From: Acidimicrobiia bacterium
GTDB taxonomy: Bacteria; Actinomycetota; Acidimicrobiia; IMCC26256; PALSA-555
DNA: 64,000 bases
NCBI GenBank assembly: GCA_035948415.1
Contig: DASZJD010000055.1
Span: 43,496-107,495 of the forward strand
Reading direction: 5' to 3'
A program made the translations under genes and the position numbers. Every line of letters begins with the position of its first letter. Positions within the stretch are counted from its first letter, which is position 1. The notes under the pieces were generated by a model. The model worked only from the letters and a program-made list of their open reading frames with translations. It was not told the origin of the DNA and made no database searches. Shown here piece after piece: positions 43,212 to 53,044 of the stretch.

Positions 43212-44414
43212 GTGGGCGTGCTCGACGGGGTGCGGGTGGTGGAGCTGGCCGAGCACGGCTTCGTGCCGTCGTGCGGCGCCGTGCTCGGGGACTGGGGCGC
43301 GGAGGTCGTGAAGATCGAGCGTCCGAGCGGCGACCCGCTGCGCGCCATCATGGGCGCGGGCCTCGTGGCCGACACCGGCGACGTGAACTTCCTGTGGGAG
43401 CTGTACAACCGCAACAAGCGGGGCGTGGCGGTGGACCTGCGTGTCCCCGAGGGACGCGCCGTGTTCGACCGGCTGCTCGCCGACGCCGACGTGCTGCTCA
43501 CGAACTTCCTGCCGTCGGCGCGCGTGAAGCTGCGGGTCCAGCCCGAGGACTGCTGGGCCGTGAACCCGCGGCTCATCTACGCCCGCGGCCACGGTCAGGG
43601 GCAGCGGGGGCCGGACGCCGACCACGGTGGCTTCGACGCGGTCTCGTTCTGGGCCCGGGGTGGGCTCGGTCACGTGCTGACCCCGCCCGGCGGGCCGCTC
43701 GTGATGCAGCGCGGTGCGATGGGCGACGCGCCGAGCGGCGCGATGCTGGCCGGGGCGGTCGCCGCGGCGCTGTTCCGGCGCGAGCGCTCGGGCCGGGGCA
43801 TGGTCGTTGACGTCGCCTTGCTGAACACGGCGGTGTGGCAGCTCAGCGTGGATCTCACCGCCACCGCCATCCGCGGGACGAACCCCGAGCCGTTCGGAGG
43901 CTCGGGGGTGCTGCCGAACCCGCTCGTCGGCCCGTACCGCACCGGCGACGGACGGTGGCTCCTGCTCAACATGCTCGACGACACCCGCCACTGGGCGCCG
44001 ACGTGTCGCGGCCTCGGCCTGGAGGGCCTCGTCGACGACCCGCGGTTCGCCGACACCGCGGCCCGGGCGGCCAACCGGGTGGCGCTGCACGAGCGCCTGG
44101 CCGAGCGGATCGGCTCGCTCCCCCTGGCCGAGCTGCGGACCCGGCTGGAGGGCGAGGACACCATCTTCTCGGCGTTGGCGTCCCCGGTCGAGGTCGTCGA
44201 CGACCCGCAGGTGCTCGCCAACGGCTACCTGGCGTCGCACCCGACCCGCGCCGGGGTGCGGCTGGCGTGCGCGCCGATGCAGTTCGACGACGAGATGACC
44301 GAGATCCGCCGGCCCGCGCCCGGGACGGGCGAGCACACCGACGAGGTCCTCGGCGAGCTCGGCTACGACGCCGACGACATCCTGACGCTGCGCCAGGCGG
44401 GGGCGGTCGCGTGA
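43212..44414 (+). CDS. CaiB/BaiF-family CoA transferase (class III)
   Basis: 400 residues with class-III CoA-transferase features: N-terminal VLDGVRVVELAEHG, LGDWGAEVVKIERPSGD, NRNKRGVAVDLR, the conserved Asp region near GDAPSGAML and GRGMVVDVALLNTAV. The start is GTG 43212, five bases after a GGGGAGG ribosome site. These enzymes move CoA between carboxylic acids, such as carnitine, bile acids or aromatic acids. The substrate is unknown; acyl-CoA metabolism is well represented in this window. Confidence 0.9.
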   Translation: MGVLDGVRVVELAEHGFVPSCGAVLGDWGAEVVKIERPSGDPLRAIMGAGLVADTGDVNFLWELYNRNKRGVAVDLRVPEGRAVFDRLLADADVLLTNFLPSARVKLRVQPEDCWAVNPRLIYARGHGQGQRGPDADHGGFDAVSFWARGGLGHVLTPPGGPLVMQRGAMGDAPSGAMLAGAVAAALFRRERSGRGMVVDVALLNTAVWQLSVDLTATAIRGTNPEPFGGSGVLPNPLVGPYRTGDGRWLLLNMLDDTRHWAPTCRGLGLEGLVDDPRFADTAARAANRVALHERLAERIGSLPLAELRTRLEGEDTIFSALASPVEVVDDPQVLANGYLASHPTRAGVRLACAPMQFDDEMTEIRRPAPGTGEHTDEVLGELGYDADDILTLRQAGAVA

Positions 44415-44443
44415 GCCCGCCGGCGGCGACCTAACGTGACCGG

Positions 44444-45334
44444 ATGGCGGACGGCCTGACCTGGGAGCAGCAGCCCGAGCGCGCGCTGCGGCGCCCGCTC
44501 CTCGTGGCCGGGTTCGAGGGATGGAACGACGCCGCCGACGCGGCCTCGAGCGCTGCCGGCTGGCTCACCCAGCACGGCCGGGCCACCCGGTTCGCCTCGA
44601 TCGACCCCGAGGAGCACTTCGACTTCCAGTCGCGGCGGCCGCAGGTGTCGCTGGTCGAGGGCGTCACCCGCCAGATCACCTGGCCCGAGAACCTGTTCTT
44701 CGCGGTCGGGTACGAGGAGCGCGACCTGGTGGTGCTGCGAGGGATCGAGCCGAGCTATCGATGGCGCTCGTTCTGTCGGGCGGTCGCGACGATCGCCCAG
44801 GAGACCGGCTGCGAGATGGTGGTCACGTTCGGGGCCCTGCTGGCCGACGTGCCGCACACGCGCGCGGCGCGCGTCACCGGGACCGCCACCGACACCGACC
44901 TCATCACGCGCCTCGGCCTGGCCCAGTCGCGGTACGAGGGCCCCACGGGCATCGTCGGGGTGCTCAACGACTACTGCCGGTCGGAGGGGCTGCCGTCGGT
45001 CTCGCTCTGGGCCCCCGTCCCGCACTACCTGGCGGCGCCCCCGAACCCACCGGCGACGCTCGCCCTCCTCGAGCGCTTCGCCGGCCTGGCCGGCCTGCAG
45101 GTCGACCTGGCCCGCCTCGAGGGCACGGCTCGGGCCTGGCGGGAGAAGGTCGACGAGGTCGCGTCGGGTGACGACGACGTCCGCAACTACGTCTCCACGC
45201 TCGAGGAGCGCTTCGATTCCGAGGCGACCGCCGACGGCGGGGTGTCCGACAAATCGTGGGGTCGTCTGCCCAGTGGTGACGAGCTGGCTCGCGAGGTGGA
45301 GCGGTTCCTCCGCGAGCAGCGCGACGACGGCTGA
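44444..45334 (+). CDS. PAC2-family (proteasome assembly chaperone-like) protein
   Basis: 296 residues of the PAC2 family: LLVAGFEGWNDAADAASSA, FASIDPEEHFDFQSRRPQV, VVTFGALLADVPHTR and SLWAPVPHYLAAPPNP are hallmark actinobacterial stretches. Its role in bacteria is unproven; many actinobacteria encode it together with a 20S proteasome elsewhere. 29 bases after the CoA transferase. Confidence 0.9.
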   Translation: MADGLTWEQQPERALRRPLLVAGFEGWNDAADAASSAAGWLTQHGRATRFASIDPEEHFDFQSRRPQVSLVEGVTRQITWPENLFFAVGYEERDLVVLRGIEPSYRWRSFCRAVATIAQETGCEMVVTFGALLADVPHTRAARVTGTATDTDLITRLGLAQSRYEGPTGIVGVLNDYCRSEGLPSVSLWAPVPHYLAAPPNPPATLALLERFAGLAGLQVDLARLEGTARAWREKVDEVASGDDDVRNYVSTLEERFDSEATADGGVSDKSWGRLPSGDELAREVERFLREQRDDG

Positions 45335-45421
45335 CCAGCGGCGCTCCCGTCGACGGCGCGGCGGCGGGTGGCCGGCGGCCCGCCGTGCCCGTCGCGCGAG
45401 CTGCGCTCGAGCGGCCCGGAT

Positions 45422-46762
45422 TCAGTCGAGCAGGTCGCGGGCCACGGCCTCCCACAGCGCCTCGGACAGCCCGAGCGACTGGACGTCGACCCGCTCGTCG
45501 TTGCCGTGGAACATGGTGGCGTAATCCTCGAACGACAGCCGCCGCGAGAACAGCGCGAACCCGTACCCGACCGAGCCGGCGCGGCGGAAGAACCGGTTGT
45601 CGGTGCCGCCGACCATCAGGAACGGCACCAGCCCCGACCCGGGCACCAGTCGGCCCGTGACGCGGGCGAGCGAGTCCCAGAGCGGCGTGTCGATCGGCGA
45701 GGCCGTCGACGGGTCGTCGTTCGATTCGACTTCGACCCGGTCGGCGAGGTCTCCGAGCGCCTCGCGCAGCTCGGCCAGCGCCTCTTCCCCGGTCTGGCCG
45801 GGCAGGGTTCGGATGTCGACCTCGAGCTCGACGAGGTCCGGGATGACGTTGGTCTTCGTTCCGCCCCGCGCCACCGTGGGCGCGAACGTGGTGTGGGTGC
45901 AGGCGTGCACGATCCGGGACATGCCGAGGGGCAGCTCGGACAGGACCCCGGGCAGCTCGGCGGGGTCGAGGAGCGCCCGGCGCAGCTCGGGCGGGTACTC
46001 CATGCCCTCGACGAAGCGACGCCACACGTCGTCGAAGTGCGCCTCGGGCTGGTAGGCCGCGAGGCGCCGCACGACCTCGGCCGCGGTGACGAGGGCGTTG
46101 TCGGTGCGGAACGGCTGCGAGCCGTGCCCGGGCGTCCCCCGGACCCGGAGCTTCGACCAGAGGGTCCCCTTCTCGGACGTGAGCACCGGCAGTCGCACCG
46201 AGTCGCCCGCGGGCATCTGGTAGCCGCCGGATTCGGTGAGCACGTAGTCGGCGTAGACCACGTCGCGCTGGTGCTCGACCAGCCACTTGGCGCCCCAGGT
46301 GCCGAGCGCCTCCTCGTCGGCCACCGCCAGGTAGATGAGGGTCCCGCGCGGCGTGAACCCGGACTGGGCCAGGTGGCGCACGGCCACGGCCTGGGACGTG
46401 GTGATGTTCAGCATGTCGACGGCCCCGCGGCCCCACACGAACCCGTCGACGAGCTCGGCCGCGAACGGGTCCCGGCTCCAGCCGTCGGGGTTCACCGGCA
46501 CGACGTCGGTGTGGCCCATCAGCAGGAGGCTCGGCGCCTTGGGGTCGCTGCCCTCGATGCGCGTCACGAGACTGGTCCGTCCGGGCTGGGGCTCGTAGCG
46601 CTCGACCTCGAGCCCGGCGGTGCCGAGGTAGGCCTCGAGCGCGTCCACGCTGCGGAACTCGGCCCCCGATTCGACACGCCCGTCGTTCACGCACGCGTTC
46701 CGGATCAGGACCTGCAGGAGGTCGGTGGTCTCGGCCGTGGTGTCCGCCCGGTCGGCGCTCAC
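45422..46762 (-). CDS. M20-family metallopeptidase
   Basis: 446 residues: metal motifs LLMGHTDVVPV (His), GRGAVDM (bridging Asp), VADEEALG (general-base and metal Glu), and GTPGHGSQP in the lid/dimer domain; final metal His in MFHGNDERV. ArgE/DapE/CPG2-type amidohydrolase or dipeptidase. ATG 46762 region. The catalytic set is complete. Substrate not predictable. Confidence 0.9.
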   Translation of the reverse strand: MSADRADTTAETTDLLQVLIRNACVNDGRVESGAEFRSVDALEAYLGTAGLEVERYEPQPGRTSLVTRIEGSDPKAPSLLLMGHTDVVPVNPDGWSRDPFAAELVDGFVWGRGAVDMLNITTSQAVAVRHLAQSGFTPRGTLIYLAVADEEALGTWGAKWLVEHQRDVVYADYVLTESGGYQMPAGDSVRLPVLTSEKGTLWSKLRVRGTPGHGSQPFRTDNALVTAAEVVRRLAAYQPEAHFDDVWRRFVEGMEYPPELRRALLDPAELPGVLSELPLGMSRIVHACTHTTFAPTVARGGTKTNVIPDLVELEVDIRTLPGQTGEEALAELREALGDLADRVEVESNDDPSTASPIDTPLWDSLARVTGRLVPGSGLVPFLMVGGTDNRFFRRAGSVGYGFALFSRRLSFEDYATMFHGNDERVDVQSLGLSEALWEAVARDLLD

Positions 46763-46819
46763 GGCAGGCCAGGGTACCCGGACGGTCCGAGCGGCCCCGA
46801 GGGGACGGGCTCGGACGCG

Positions 46820-47776
46820 TCAGCTCGGGACCGCTTGGAGCGACGCGACGTCCCGGACGCTGCCGTCCCGGGCGAGGCGAGGGAGCGCCCGCGGGTCGCC
46901 CTTGAGGTAGACGTCGAGGAAGTCGACCGTGGTGCGCGTGACGACGCGCGCGGTGGCGTCGTCAGCGGGTGACGCCTGGTACGGCGTACGGTGACCGGCG
47001 CCGTGGAGGCTCTCGAAGAACTTGGGTGGCGTCGCGCCCGCAAACGCGGTGACGCTGCGGTCGTACGGGTTCTCGGTGTCGGCGTCGCCGTGGACGAGCA
47101 GCAGCGGGACGTGCCCGTCGACGAAGTAGCCGCCGAGCGGGAACGCCGGGACACCCGGGTTGAACTGCTCCGAGCCCGCGAGCGACACCGCGGCGCGCAG
47201 GCGGGGGTCGCGACAGCAACGGTTCAGGAGTCCGAGGACGACCTCGGCGCCGAGCGAGTGGCCGGCCACCCCGACGCGGGTCGCGTCGACGCGGCCGGCG
47301 AGGGTGCCGGTCGGCGCCGCGCTCTCGGCGAGCGTCTCGTCGATCACGAAGCGGACGTCGGCGGGCTCGTTGGCGTAGTCGGAGGCGTCGAGCCCCGCGG
47401 CGGCGTCGTGGCTGGTGCGCGGGAAGGTCGGCGCCGCCACCAGGTACCCGGCCGAGGCCCACGCGGTGAGAAGGGCGTGGTAGTCGGCGGGGGTCTGGTC
47501 GTAGCCGTGCAGGAACACGAGCAGCGGCAGCGGGCCGGCGCGGTGCGCGGCTCGCACGAAGGTGAAGGTGGTGACGAGGGTGCGCTGCCGGGCGGCGTCG
47601 ACGAGGGTCTGGGTGCTCGCCACGGTCACCGGCTTCGGGGCCGGGCGGGCCGGCGCGGCGCCGGGCACCGGCGACGACACGGCACCCCAGCCGACCAGCG
47701 CGACGAGCACGGTGACGGCCGCGACGGGCGACGTCCGCGGTGACCGCCTCGCCGGCCGATCTCGGGCCGGGACCAC
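46820..47776 (-). CDS. Secreted alpha/beta hydrolase (dienelactone-hydrolase/PAF-AH-like)
   Basis: 318 residues with a Tat/Sec-like N-terminus (RRSPRTSPVAAVTVLVALVG) and an alpha/beta-hydrolase domain: LVFLHGYDQ oxyanion strand, VGVAGHSLGAEV nucleophile elbow (Ser ~168), LLVHGDADTE acid, and HGAGHRTPY His. Resembles secreted esterases and polyester/PAF-type hydrolases. GTG start. Function unknown. Confidence 0.82.
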   Translation of the reverse strand: MVPARDRPARRSPRTSPVAAVTVLVALVGWGAVSSPVPGAAPARPAPKPVTVASTQTLVDAARQRTLVTTFTFVRAAHRAGPLPLLVFLHGYDQTPADYHALLTAWASAGYLVAAPTFPRTSHDAAAGLDASDYANEPADVRFVIDETLAESAAPTGTLAGRVDATRVGVAGHSLGAEVVLGLLNRCCRDPRLRAAVSLAGSEQFNPGVPAFPLGGYFVDGHVPLLLVHGDADTENPYDRSVTAFAGATPPKFFESLHGAGHRTPYQASPADDATARVVTRTTVDFLDVYLKGDPRALPRLARDGSVRDVASLQAVPS

Positions 47777-47792
47777 GACCGCGCGAGGGGGG

Positions 47793-48347
47793 CTACCCGG
47801 TCGGCGCGGGGCGGAGCGCGGCCGGCAGCTCGTCGGGGTCGAGGCGACGCAGGGTCGCGAAGCCGTCCCGGCCGACGTAGGTGTCCTCGCCGAGCATGCG
47901 ACCCTCGCTGTCGTAGGGGTAGAAGACGCCCATCCGCGTCTCGTAGAGGTAGTGCGCGTCGGGGTCGTCGACGGGGCGACCGGCGGCCTGCAGGGCCCGA
48001 CCCGGGTACACGATCCGCATCACGCCGTCGGTGGCGATGCAGTCGTCGTCGACGACGAGCCGCTCGACGTCGTACTCGAGGTTCGTGGCGCCGGACGCGA
48101 TGTAGTCGCGGTAGAACGACGTCACGGCGGCGCGCCCCTTCGGCCCGGCGTCGGTGGGCACCGCGCCCCACTGGTGGTACTGCGGGTCGGGGGCGAGGGT
48201 GGCGAGCAGCGCGTCGAGGTCGCCCGCCGCCTCGGCGTGCATGTGGGCGAGCAGGTTGGTGAGGAGGGCCCGGCGCCGGGCGTCGGTCTCGGCGGCGAGG
48301 CGGGCCTCGACGACCCGCCAGGTGAGGGTGGGGTCGATGGCGGTCAC
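47793..48347 (-). CDS. NTF2-like/SnoaL-fold protein
   Basis: 184 residues from GTG 48347. A first helix region with RRRALLTNLLAHMHAEAAGD is followed by a SnoaL/NTF2-like cone (LLATLAPDPQYHQWG, GRAAVTSFYRDYI, VERLVVDDDCIATDG). Family covers polyketide cyclases, isomerases and ligand-binding proteins. Same strand as the metallo-beta-lactamase-fold gene upstream, 33 bases apart. Confidence 0.72.
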   Translation of the reverse strand: MTAIDPTLTWRVVEARLAAETDARRRALLTNLLAHMHAEAAGDLDALLATLAPDPQYHQWGAVPTDAGPKGRAAVTSFYRDYIASGATNLEYDVERLVVDDDCIATDGVMRIVYPGRALQAAGRPVDDPDAHYLYETRMGVFYPYDSEGRMLGEDTYVGRDGFATLRRLDPDELPAALRPAPTG

Positions 48348-48379
48348 GACGGCACGGTACCCGTGGTGCGCGTCGCCGT

Positions 48380-49588
48380 CTACGACGCCCGGTAGAGCAG
48401 CCGCCCCTCGTCTCGCCAACGCTCGACGCCGCCCTCGAGGACCATGTGCTCGAGGTGGGCGAACGTCTCGCTCTCGGCCATCACGCCCCAGTGCTTGCGC
48501 GGGAAGATCTCGTGGGAGAGCTCAACGACGGTCGCGGCTCCGAGCTGCTTGGAGGCGTCGCGCAAGAGGCGCATCCGCTCGTCGTGGTGGCGCTTGATGG
48601 CGTCGACGCGACCGGGTACGTCGTCGAACGGATGGCCGTGGGCCGGCAGCCCGAGCGTGACCCCGTCGAGGGCGGCGACGAGGTCGAGGGTCTGGATGTA
48701 CGACTTCAGCGCGTCGGCGCCGTTCCCCACGCCGGAGATGTGGGGCGTGATGGTGGGCAGCACGTGGTCGCCGCTGATCAGCACGCCGTGCTCGGGGTCG
48801 TACAGGCAGAGGTGGTCGATGGTGTGGCCGGGCGTGTGGATCGACACCCACTCCCGCCCGGCCAGCTCGAGCCGCTGGCCGTGGACGACCCGCCGCGTCG
48901 GCGCCGGGGGCGCGAACAGCCAGCGCAGGGCGCGGATGACGAGGCGGCGCCGGAGCGGCGGCCCGGTGTGGCGGCTCCCACCCCAGGGCGTCTCCCCGCC
49001 CCACGGGACCGACTGGGCCTGGGTCTGCTCGGTCGGGTTGTCGCGGAGCGGGTCGCCGGCGTAGTCGTCGTCGTGGTCGGCGACGGTCGGGATCTCCTCG
49101 CCGAGGTCCAAGGCTTGGGCCGCGGCGGCGGCGACGCGCTCCGCTTCCCGCGCCGCCTCCTCGCTGGGCAGGTGCCGACGCCGCCGGCTCTCGTCCAGCG
49201 ACCAGGTGGTGAAGGCCCGGTGGGCGATCAGCTCGGCGCCGGCCTCCCGCTTGAGGCGACCGGCCCCGCCGAAGTGGTCCGGGTGGGAGTGGGTGACGAT
49301 CACGGTGTGGACGTCGCGCAGGCGGAAGCCGGCCGCCTTGAGCCGGGCCTTCAGGGCCCGCCAGGACGTCGGGCCGGGCAGGCCGGGGTCGACGACGGCG
49401 AGGCCGCGGTCGTCGAGCAGCCCGTAGGTGTTGACGTGGCCGAGGCCAGGCATCCAGATCGGGAGCTGCATCCGGATGATCCCCGGTGCGACCTCGGTGA
49501 TCTCCTCGGAGGCCGGCTCCTGCTCCTGCTTGCGCGGCCTGGACGCTCGCGTCGGCGAGTCGCCCGGCCGACGCGCGACGTCGGTCAC
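48380..49588 (-). CDS. MBL-fold metallo-hydrolase
   Basis: 402 residues with the metallo-beta-lactamase fold: THSHPDHFGGAG (HxHxDH), IHTPGHTIDHL (His), ISGDHVLP (Asp) and GLPAHGHPF (His). A long insert (~130-220) is charged and Trp/Gly-rich. The C-terminal helical domain contains the HEIFPRKHWGVMAESE segment common to lactonase/glyoxalase-II-like detoxification proteins. Likely hydrolyses a thioester or lactone. Confidence 0.88.
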   Translation of the reverse strand: MTDVARRPGDSPTRASRPRKQEQEPASEEITEVAPGIIRMQLPIWMPGLGHVNTYGLLDDRGLAVVDPGLPGPTSWRALKARLKAAGFRLRDVHTVIVTHSHPDHFGGAGRLKREAGAELIAHRAFTTWSLDESRRRRHLPSEEAAREAERVAAAAAQALDLGEEIPTVADHDDDYAGDPLRDNPTEQTQAQSVPWGGETPWGGSRHTGPPLRRRLVIRALRWLFAPPAPTRRVVHGQRLELAGREWVSIHTPGHTIDHLCLYDPEHGVLISGDHVLPTITPHISGVGNGADALKSYIQTLDLVAALDGVTLGLPAHGHPFDDVPGRVDAIKRHHDERMRLLRDASKQLGAATVVELSHEIFPRKHWGVMAESETFAHLEHMVLEGGVERWRDEGRLLYRAS

Positions 49589-49686
49589 CCGCTCATTCTA
49601 CTGAACCCCGTCGCCACGCTGGCCGGGGCGGCCACGACCAGGGCACCGCGAGGCGTGTCACGCGTGCGCCGTGCGGACCGGCGCGG

Positions 49687-51114
49687 TCAGGACGCGGCGG
49701 CGGTGGGTGCGTGCCTCGGCCACGGCCGGACGCGTTCGAGGAGCGCCGCCGCCACCAGGCAGTGCTCGTCCTCGTGTCGGCGGGCCACGACCTGGAGCCC
49801 GACCGGCATGCCGTCGACCGTCCCCGCGGGGATGCTGCACGCGGGCTGGCCGCTCAGGTTGAAGGGCATCGTGAACGCGGCCGAGAGCCCGGCCAGCGAC
49901 ACCTCCTTGCCGTTCACCGTCCCGTACAGGCGACCCTCGGCCTCGAACGCGGGCGTCGGCGTCGTCGGGGTGAGGAGCAGGTCCACGGCCTCGAAGACCC
50001 GGGCGGCGGCGGCGACGGCCGCTCGCCGACCGCGGATCGCCTTCAGGACCACCTCGGGGCGGAGCCGCTCGTAGGAGAGGAGCGCGGCGCGCATGACGTC
50101 GGTGAGCTCGTCGGCGTGGTCGCGCATCACCTCGTAGTGCGTGGCGAGGTCGTCGAGCATGGAGAGCACGGTCCAGGACGTCCCCGGCTTCGGGAACACC
50201 GCCGGCACGTCGACGAGCTCGAGGCCCGCCTCCTCGATGAGCACCGCGGCGGCGTCGTGAGCGACCGCCTCGACGGCCGGCTCGGCGCTGGCGTACCCGA
50301 GGGTCGACGACCAGCCGACGCGCCGACCGCGCAGCGCGGCCAGCGCGTCGCCGCTCGTCACCGCGTCCTCGAGCGAGCCCGGCGGTCGTGCCAGCGACGT
50401 CGGGTCGGTGACGGTCGGCCCCGCGATGACGTCGAGGTACCGGGCGGCGTCGCGAACCGAGCGCACGATGGGGCCGGGCACCGACGTCATGGAGAACGAG
50501 TAGGGGCCGGGCCCCGCCCCGGTTCGTCCGTAGGTGGTCTTCATCCCGGGGAGGCCGCAGTACGACGCGGGGATGCGGATGGAGCCGCCGCCGTCGCTGC
50601 CGGTGCAGGCGGGGAAGATCCCGGCCGCCACCGCCGCCGCCGAGCCACCCGACGATCCGCCGGGGGTGCGCTCCGGGTTCCACGGGTTGCGGGTGACGCC
50701 GTGGATCGGGGTGTTCGTGAAGCTCACGGCGCCGAACTCCGACGCGGTGGTGAGCCCGACGAGCACGGCACCGGCGCCGCGCAGGCGGGCGACCTCGGTG
50801 CTGTCGGCGCCGGCGACGGCGTCGCGGTACGCGAGGGTGGCGTGCGTCTCGGGCCAGCCGGCCACGCTCGCCAGCTCCTTGACCCCCATCGGCACGCCGG
50901 CGAGGGGTCCGGGGTCGCCGCCCGAGCGGACCGACGCGTCGACGGCGTCGGCTTGGGCCCGCGCGCCGTCGGCGTCGAGGAACCACACCGCGTTCAGGGC
51001 GGGGTTGCGCGCCGCGATGGCCGCGAGGCAGCCGTCGAGCAGCTCGGTGGCGGCCAGCGCGCCGGCCCGGACCTCGTCGGCCAGCTCCCACGCGTCCCGG
51101 CCCATCAGGCTCAT
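49687..51114 (-). CDS. Amidase (amidase-signature family)
   Basis: 475 residues with the Ser-cisSer-Lys triad: Lys in GVPMGVKELAS, the Gly/Ser-rich GGSSGGSAAAVAAG and the nucleophile region GSDGGGSIRIPAS. GatA-like enzymes hydrolyse amides; this one lacks gatB/gatC neighbours, so it is probably a stand-alone amidase of broad substrate range. ATG overlaps the stop of the acyltransferase gene (ATGA). Confidence 0.9.
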   Translation of the reverse strand: MSLMGRDAWELADEVRAGALAATELLDGCLAAIAARNPALNAVWFLDADGARAQADAVDASVRSGGDPGPLAGVPMGVKELASVAGWPETHATLAYRDAVAGADSTEVARLRGAGAVLVGLTTASEFGAVSFTNTPIHGVTRNPWNPERTPGGSSGGSAAAVAAGIFPACTGSDGGGSIRIPASYCGLPGMKTTYGRTGAGPGPYSFSMTSVPGPIVRSVRDAARYLDVIAGPTVTDPTSLARPPGSLEDAVTSGDALAALRGRRVGWSSTLGYASAEPAVEAVAHDAAAVLIEEAGLELVDVPAVFPKPGTSWTVLSMLDDLATHYEVMRDHADELTDVMRAALLSYERLRPEVVLKAIRGRRAAVAAAARVFEAVDLLLTPTTPTPAFEAEGRLYGTVNGKEVSLAGLSAAFTMPFNLSGQPACSIPAGTVDGMPVGLQVVARRHEDEHCLVAAALLERVRPWPRHAPTAAAS

Positions 51115-52517
51115 CGCTCGGTCACCGCCTTGTGGAGCTCGGCGAAGGCCTCCTCGAGGCCGGCCTCGAGGACCTCGAGGTCGGGCCACAGGTCGCGGTC
51201 GGCGAGGAGGCCGATGTGGAGGTGCCCGCAGTACGAGAGGATGGCGACGCCGAGGTTGAGGTTCTTGGCCAGCGGCACCATCGGGTAGGCCTCGAGCATG
51301 CGGGCGCCCATCGCGTAGAGGGGGACCTGGGGCCCGGGCACGTTCGTGCACACCAGGTTGCAGAACGGCTGGTGCTCGGCGAGGCGGGCGCCGAGCCCCA
51401 GCAGCGTCGGGGCGAGGTACTCGGTGACGTGGAACAGCGCCGCCGCGCCGACGGCTTGCTCGCGAGCCTTGAGGTCCTCGGTGACGGCGCGGACCTGGGC
51501 CAGGCGACGCCGCGGGTCGCGCTCGGCGACCGCCAGCGGCACGAACATGGCCGACAGCCGGTTGCCGAGGCGGAGGTGGTCGTCGTCGTCGCGCACCGAC
51601 ACGGGGCAGAAGGCCTTGAGGGTCAGCTCGGGGGTGAGCTCGCCGCGGGATTCCAGGAGCCGCCCGAGCCCGCCGGCGACGCCGGCGAGGATGACGTCGT
51701 TCACGGTGCCGCCCTCGACCGCCCGCACCGCCTTGACTTCGTCGAGCGGCAGGCGCACCGAGCCGAAGCGGCGGCCGCGCCCGACGACGCGGTTCAGCGA
51801 GGTGCGCGGGGCGACGAGACCGTGGTCGGCGAGCGTGGCGACGGCGCGGGCGAGCCGCGCCACCCGCTCGGCTCGCGGCTTGGGGTCTTCGGCGGCCTGC
51901 TGGGCGCCGCGTGCGAGCTCGCCGAGCTGGTCGACCTGCTCGCGGACGGTGTCGAGGAGGAGTCGCGCCGGCCGGGGGGCGGGCTCTGGTTGCCACGGCG
52001 CCAGCCTCACCGGGCCGGCGGCGTCGCGGTGGACGTCGAGGAGCACGGTGGCGACGTCGACGCCGGAGACCCCGTCGACGAGGGCGTGATGGGTCTTCTG
52101 GACCAGGGCGACGTTGCCGCCGTCGAGCCCCTCGACGAACCACAGCTCCCACAGGGGGCGGCTCCGGTCCAGCAGCTGGGCTTGGAGCCGCTCGAAGAGG
52201 GTGAGCAGCTGCGTCCGCTCGCCCGGAGCCGGCAGCGCCGTGAGCCGGACGTGGTAGGAGATGTCGAAGCGATCGTCGTCGACCCAGATGGGCTGCCCGG
52301 CGCCGAGGGGCACGGTCTGCACTCGCTGGCGGAACCGCGGGATCCGTTCGAGCCGCGCCGCGACGTGGTCGCGCGCGCGGGCCAGCCGGAAGCGGCCCTC
52401 GGGCCCGAAGAACGGCTCGCCTTCGAAGACCGCGAGGGCGCCGTGGTGCATCGGCGTCTCGAGCGTCTCGAGGTGGAGGAAGCTGGCGTCGAGCGCGCTC
52501 AGCCGCTCGTGAGGCAC
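51111..52517 (-). CDS. Wax ester synthase / diacylglycerol acyltransferase (WS/DGAT)
   Basis: 468 residues. N-terminal LSALDASFLHLET and the active-site motif THHALVDGVSG (HHxxxDG) identify the WS/DGAT family, with the C-terminal NLVCTNVPGPQVPLYAMG and YPMVPLAKNLNLGVAILSY segments. The enzyme esterifies fatty alcohols or diacylglycerol with acyl-CoA for storage lipid, common in oleaginous actinobacteria. Coupled to the downstream amidase. Confidence 0.93.
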   Translation of the reverse strand: MPHERLSALDASFLHLETLETPMHHGALAVFEGEPFFGPEGRFRLARARDHVAARLERIPRFRQRVQTVPLGAGQPIWVDDDRFDISYHVRLTALPAPGERTQLLTLFERLQAQLLDRSRPLWELWFVEGLDGGNVALVQKTHHALVDGVSGVDVATVLLDVHRDAAGPVRLAPWQPEPAPRPARLLLDTVREQVDQLGELARGAQQAAEDPKPRAERVARLARAVATLADHGLVAPRTSLNRVVGRGRRFGSVRLPLDEVKAVRAVEGGTVNDVILAGVAGGLGRLLESRGELTPELTLKAFCPVSVRDDDDHLRLGNRLSAMFVPLAVAERDPRRRLAQVRAVTEDLKAREQAVGAAALFHVTEYLAPTLLGLGARLAEHQPFCNLVCTNVPGPQVPLYAMGARMLEAYPMVPLAKNLNLGVAILSYCGHLHIGLLADRDLWPDLEVLEAGLEEAFAELHKAVTER

Positions 52518-53044
52518 GGACGCAGGCTATGGGTCGGACCCCGGCCCGGCCAGCGCGTCACGCGAAGCGGAAGCGGGGCGCCCCGGAGTCGGCTGGGCAA
52601 CGTCCGGCTCAACGGGGCGCCCCATTAGCCCGGCCGTTCCCGCGGCGGTGGGGCTGGGCAGTGACCGCTCGGCGCGGGAGCCGGCCCGGGCGACCGAGGG
52701 CGACCGTGCCGGGCGGTCGCCATGCCGAAAGCATCTTCGTGGAGGTTCGCCGCGAGCGCAAGGGTCATCTCGTCGCGGTGCGCCGTCGTGTGCTTGATCA
52801 GCGGTGTCGCGTCGTCGCACCTCCCGTCGTTGCCGCCGCCCGGCTGGCGTCGGGCTCGCCCCGGGCTGTGACCGGTCCCAGGAACCACAGGGGCCCCAGC
52901 CGTGCACGCGAGCTGGGTCCGATCCCGGCGGTCCGCGCCTTCGCGGGGACGTCGTGATGTCGCGTTTGGCCGCTTCCAGGCGTCGGGTGATGGCTTCTGG
53001 GGACGTCACCGGGACACGGGCGCGGCCACGCCGTGACCTCGCGC
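52518..53044. other. 527-base gap with no recognised gene; two GGGGCGCCCC palindromes
   Basis: Short frames exist on both strands, but none has a recognised motif and codon third positions are less GC-biased than in the flanking genes. The palindrome GGGGCGCCCC occurs at 52575-52584 and 52614-52623; the same word forms the groEL terminator at 58872-58897. The gap may hold the promoter of the WS/DGAT gene and gene debris. Confidence 0.45.

Noticed and set aside
52625..52888. Minus-strand 87-codon frame in the 527-base gap
   Set aside because: No motif, no ribosome site and weak third-position GC bias; could be debris but not supportable as a gene.
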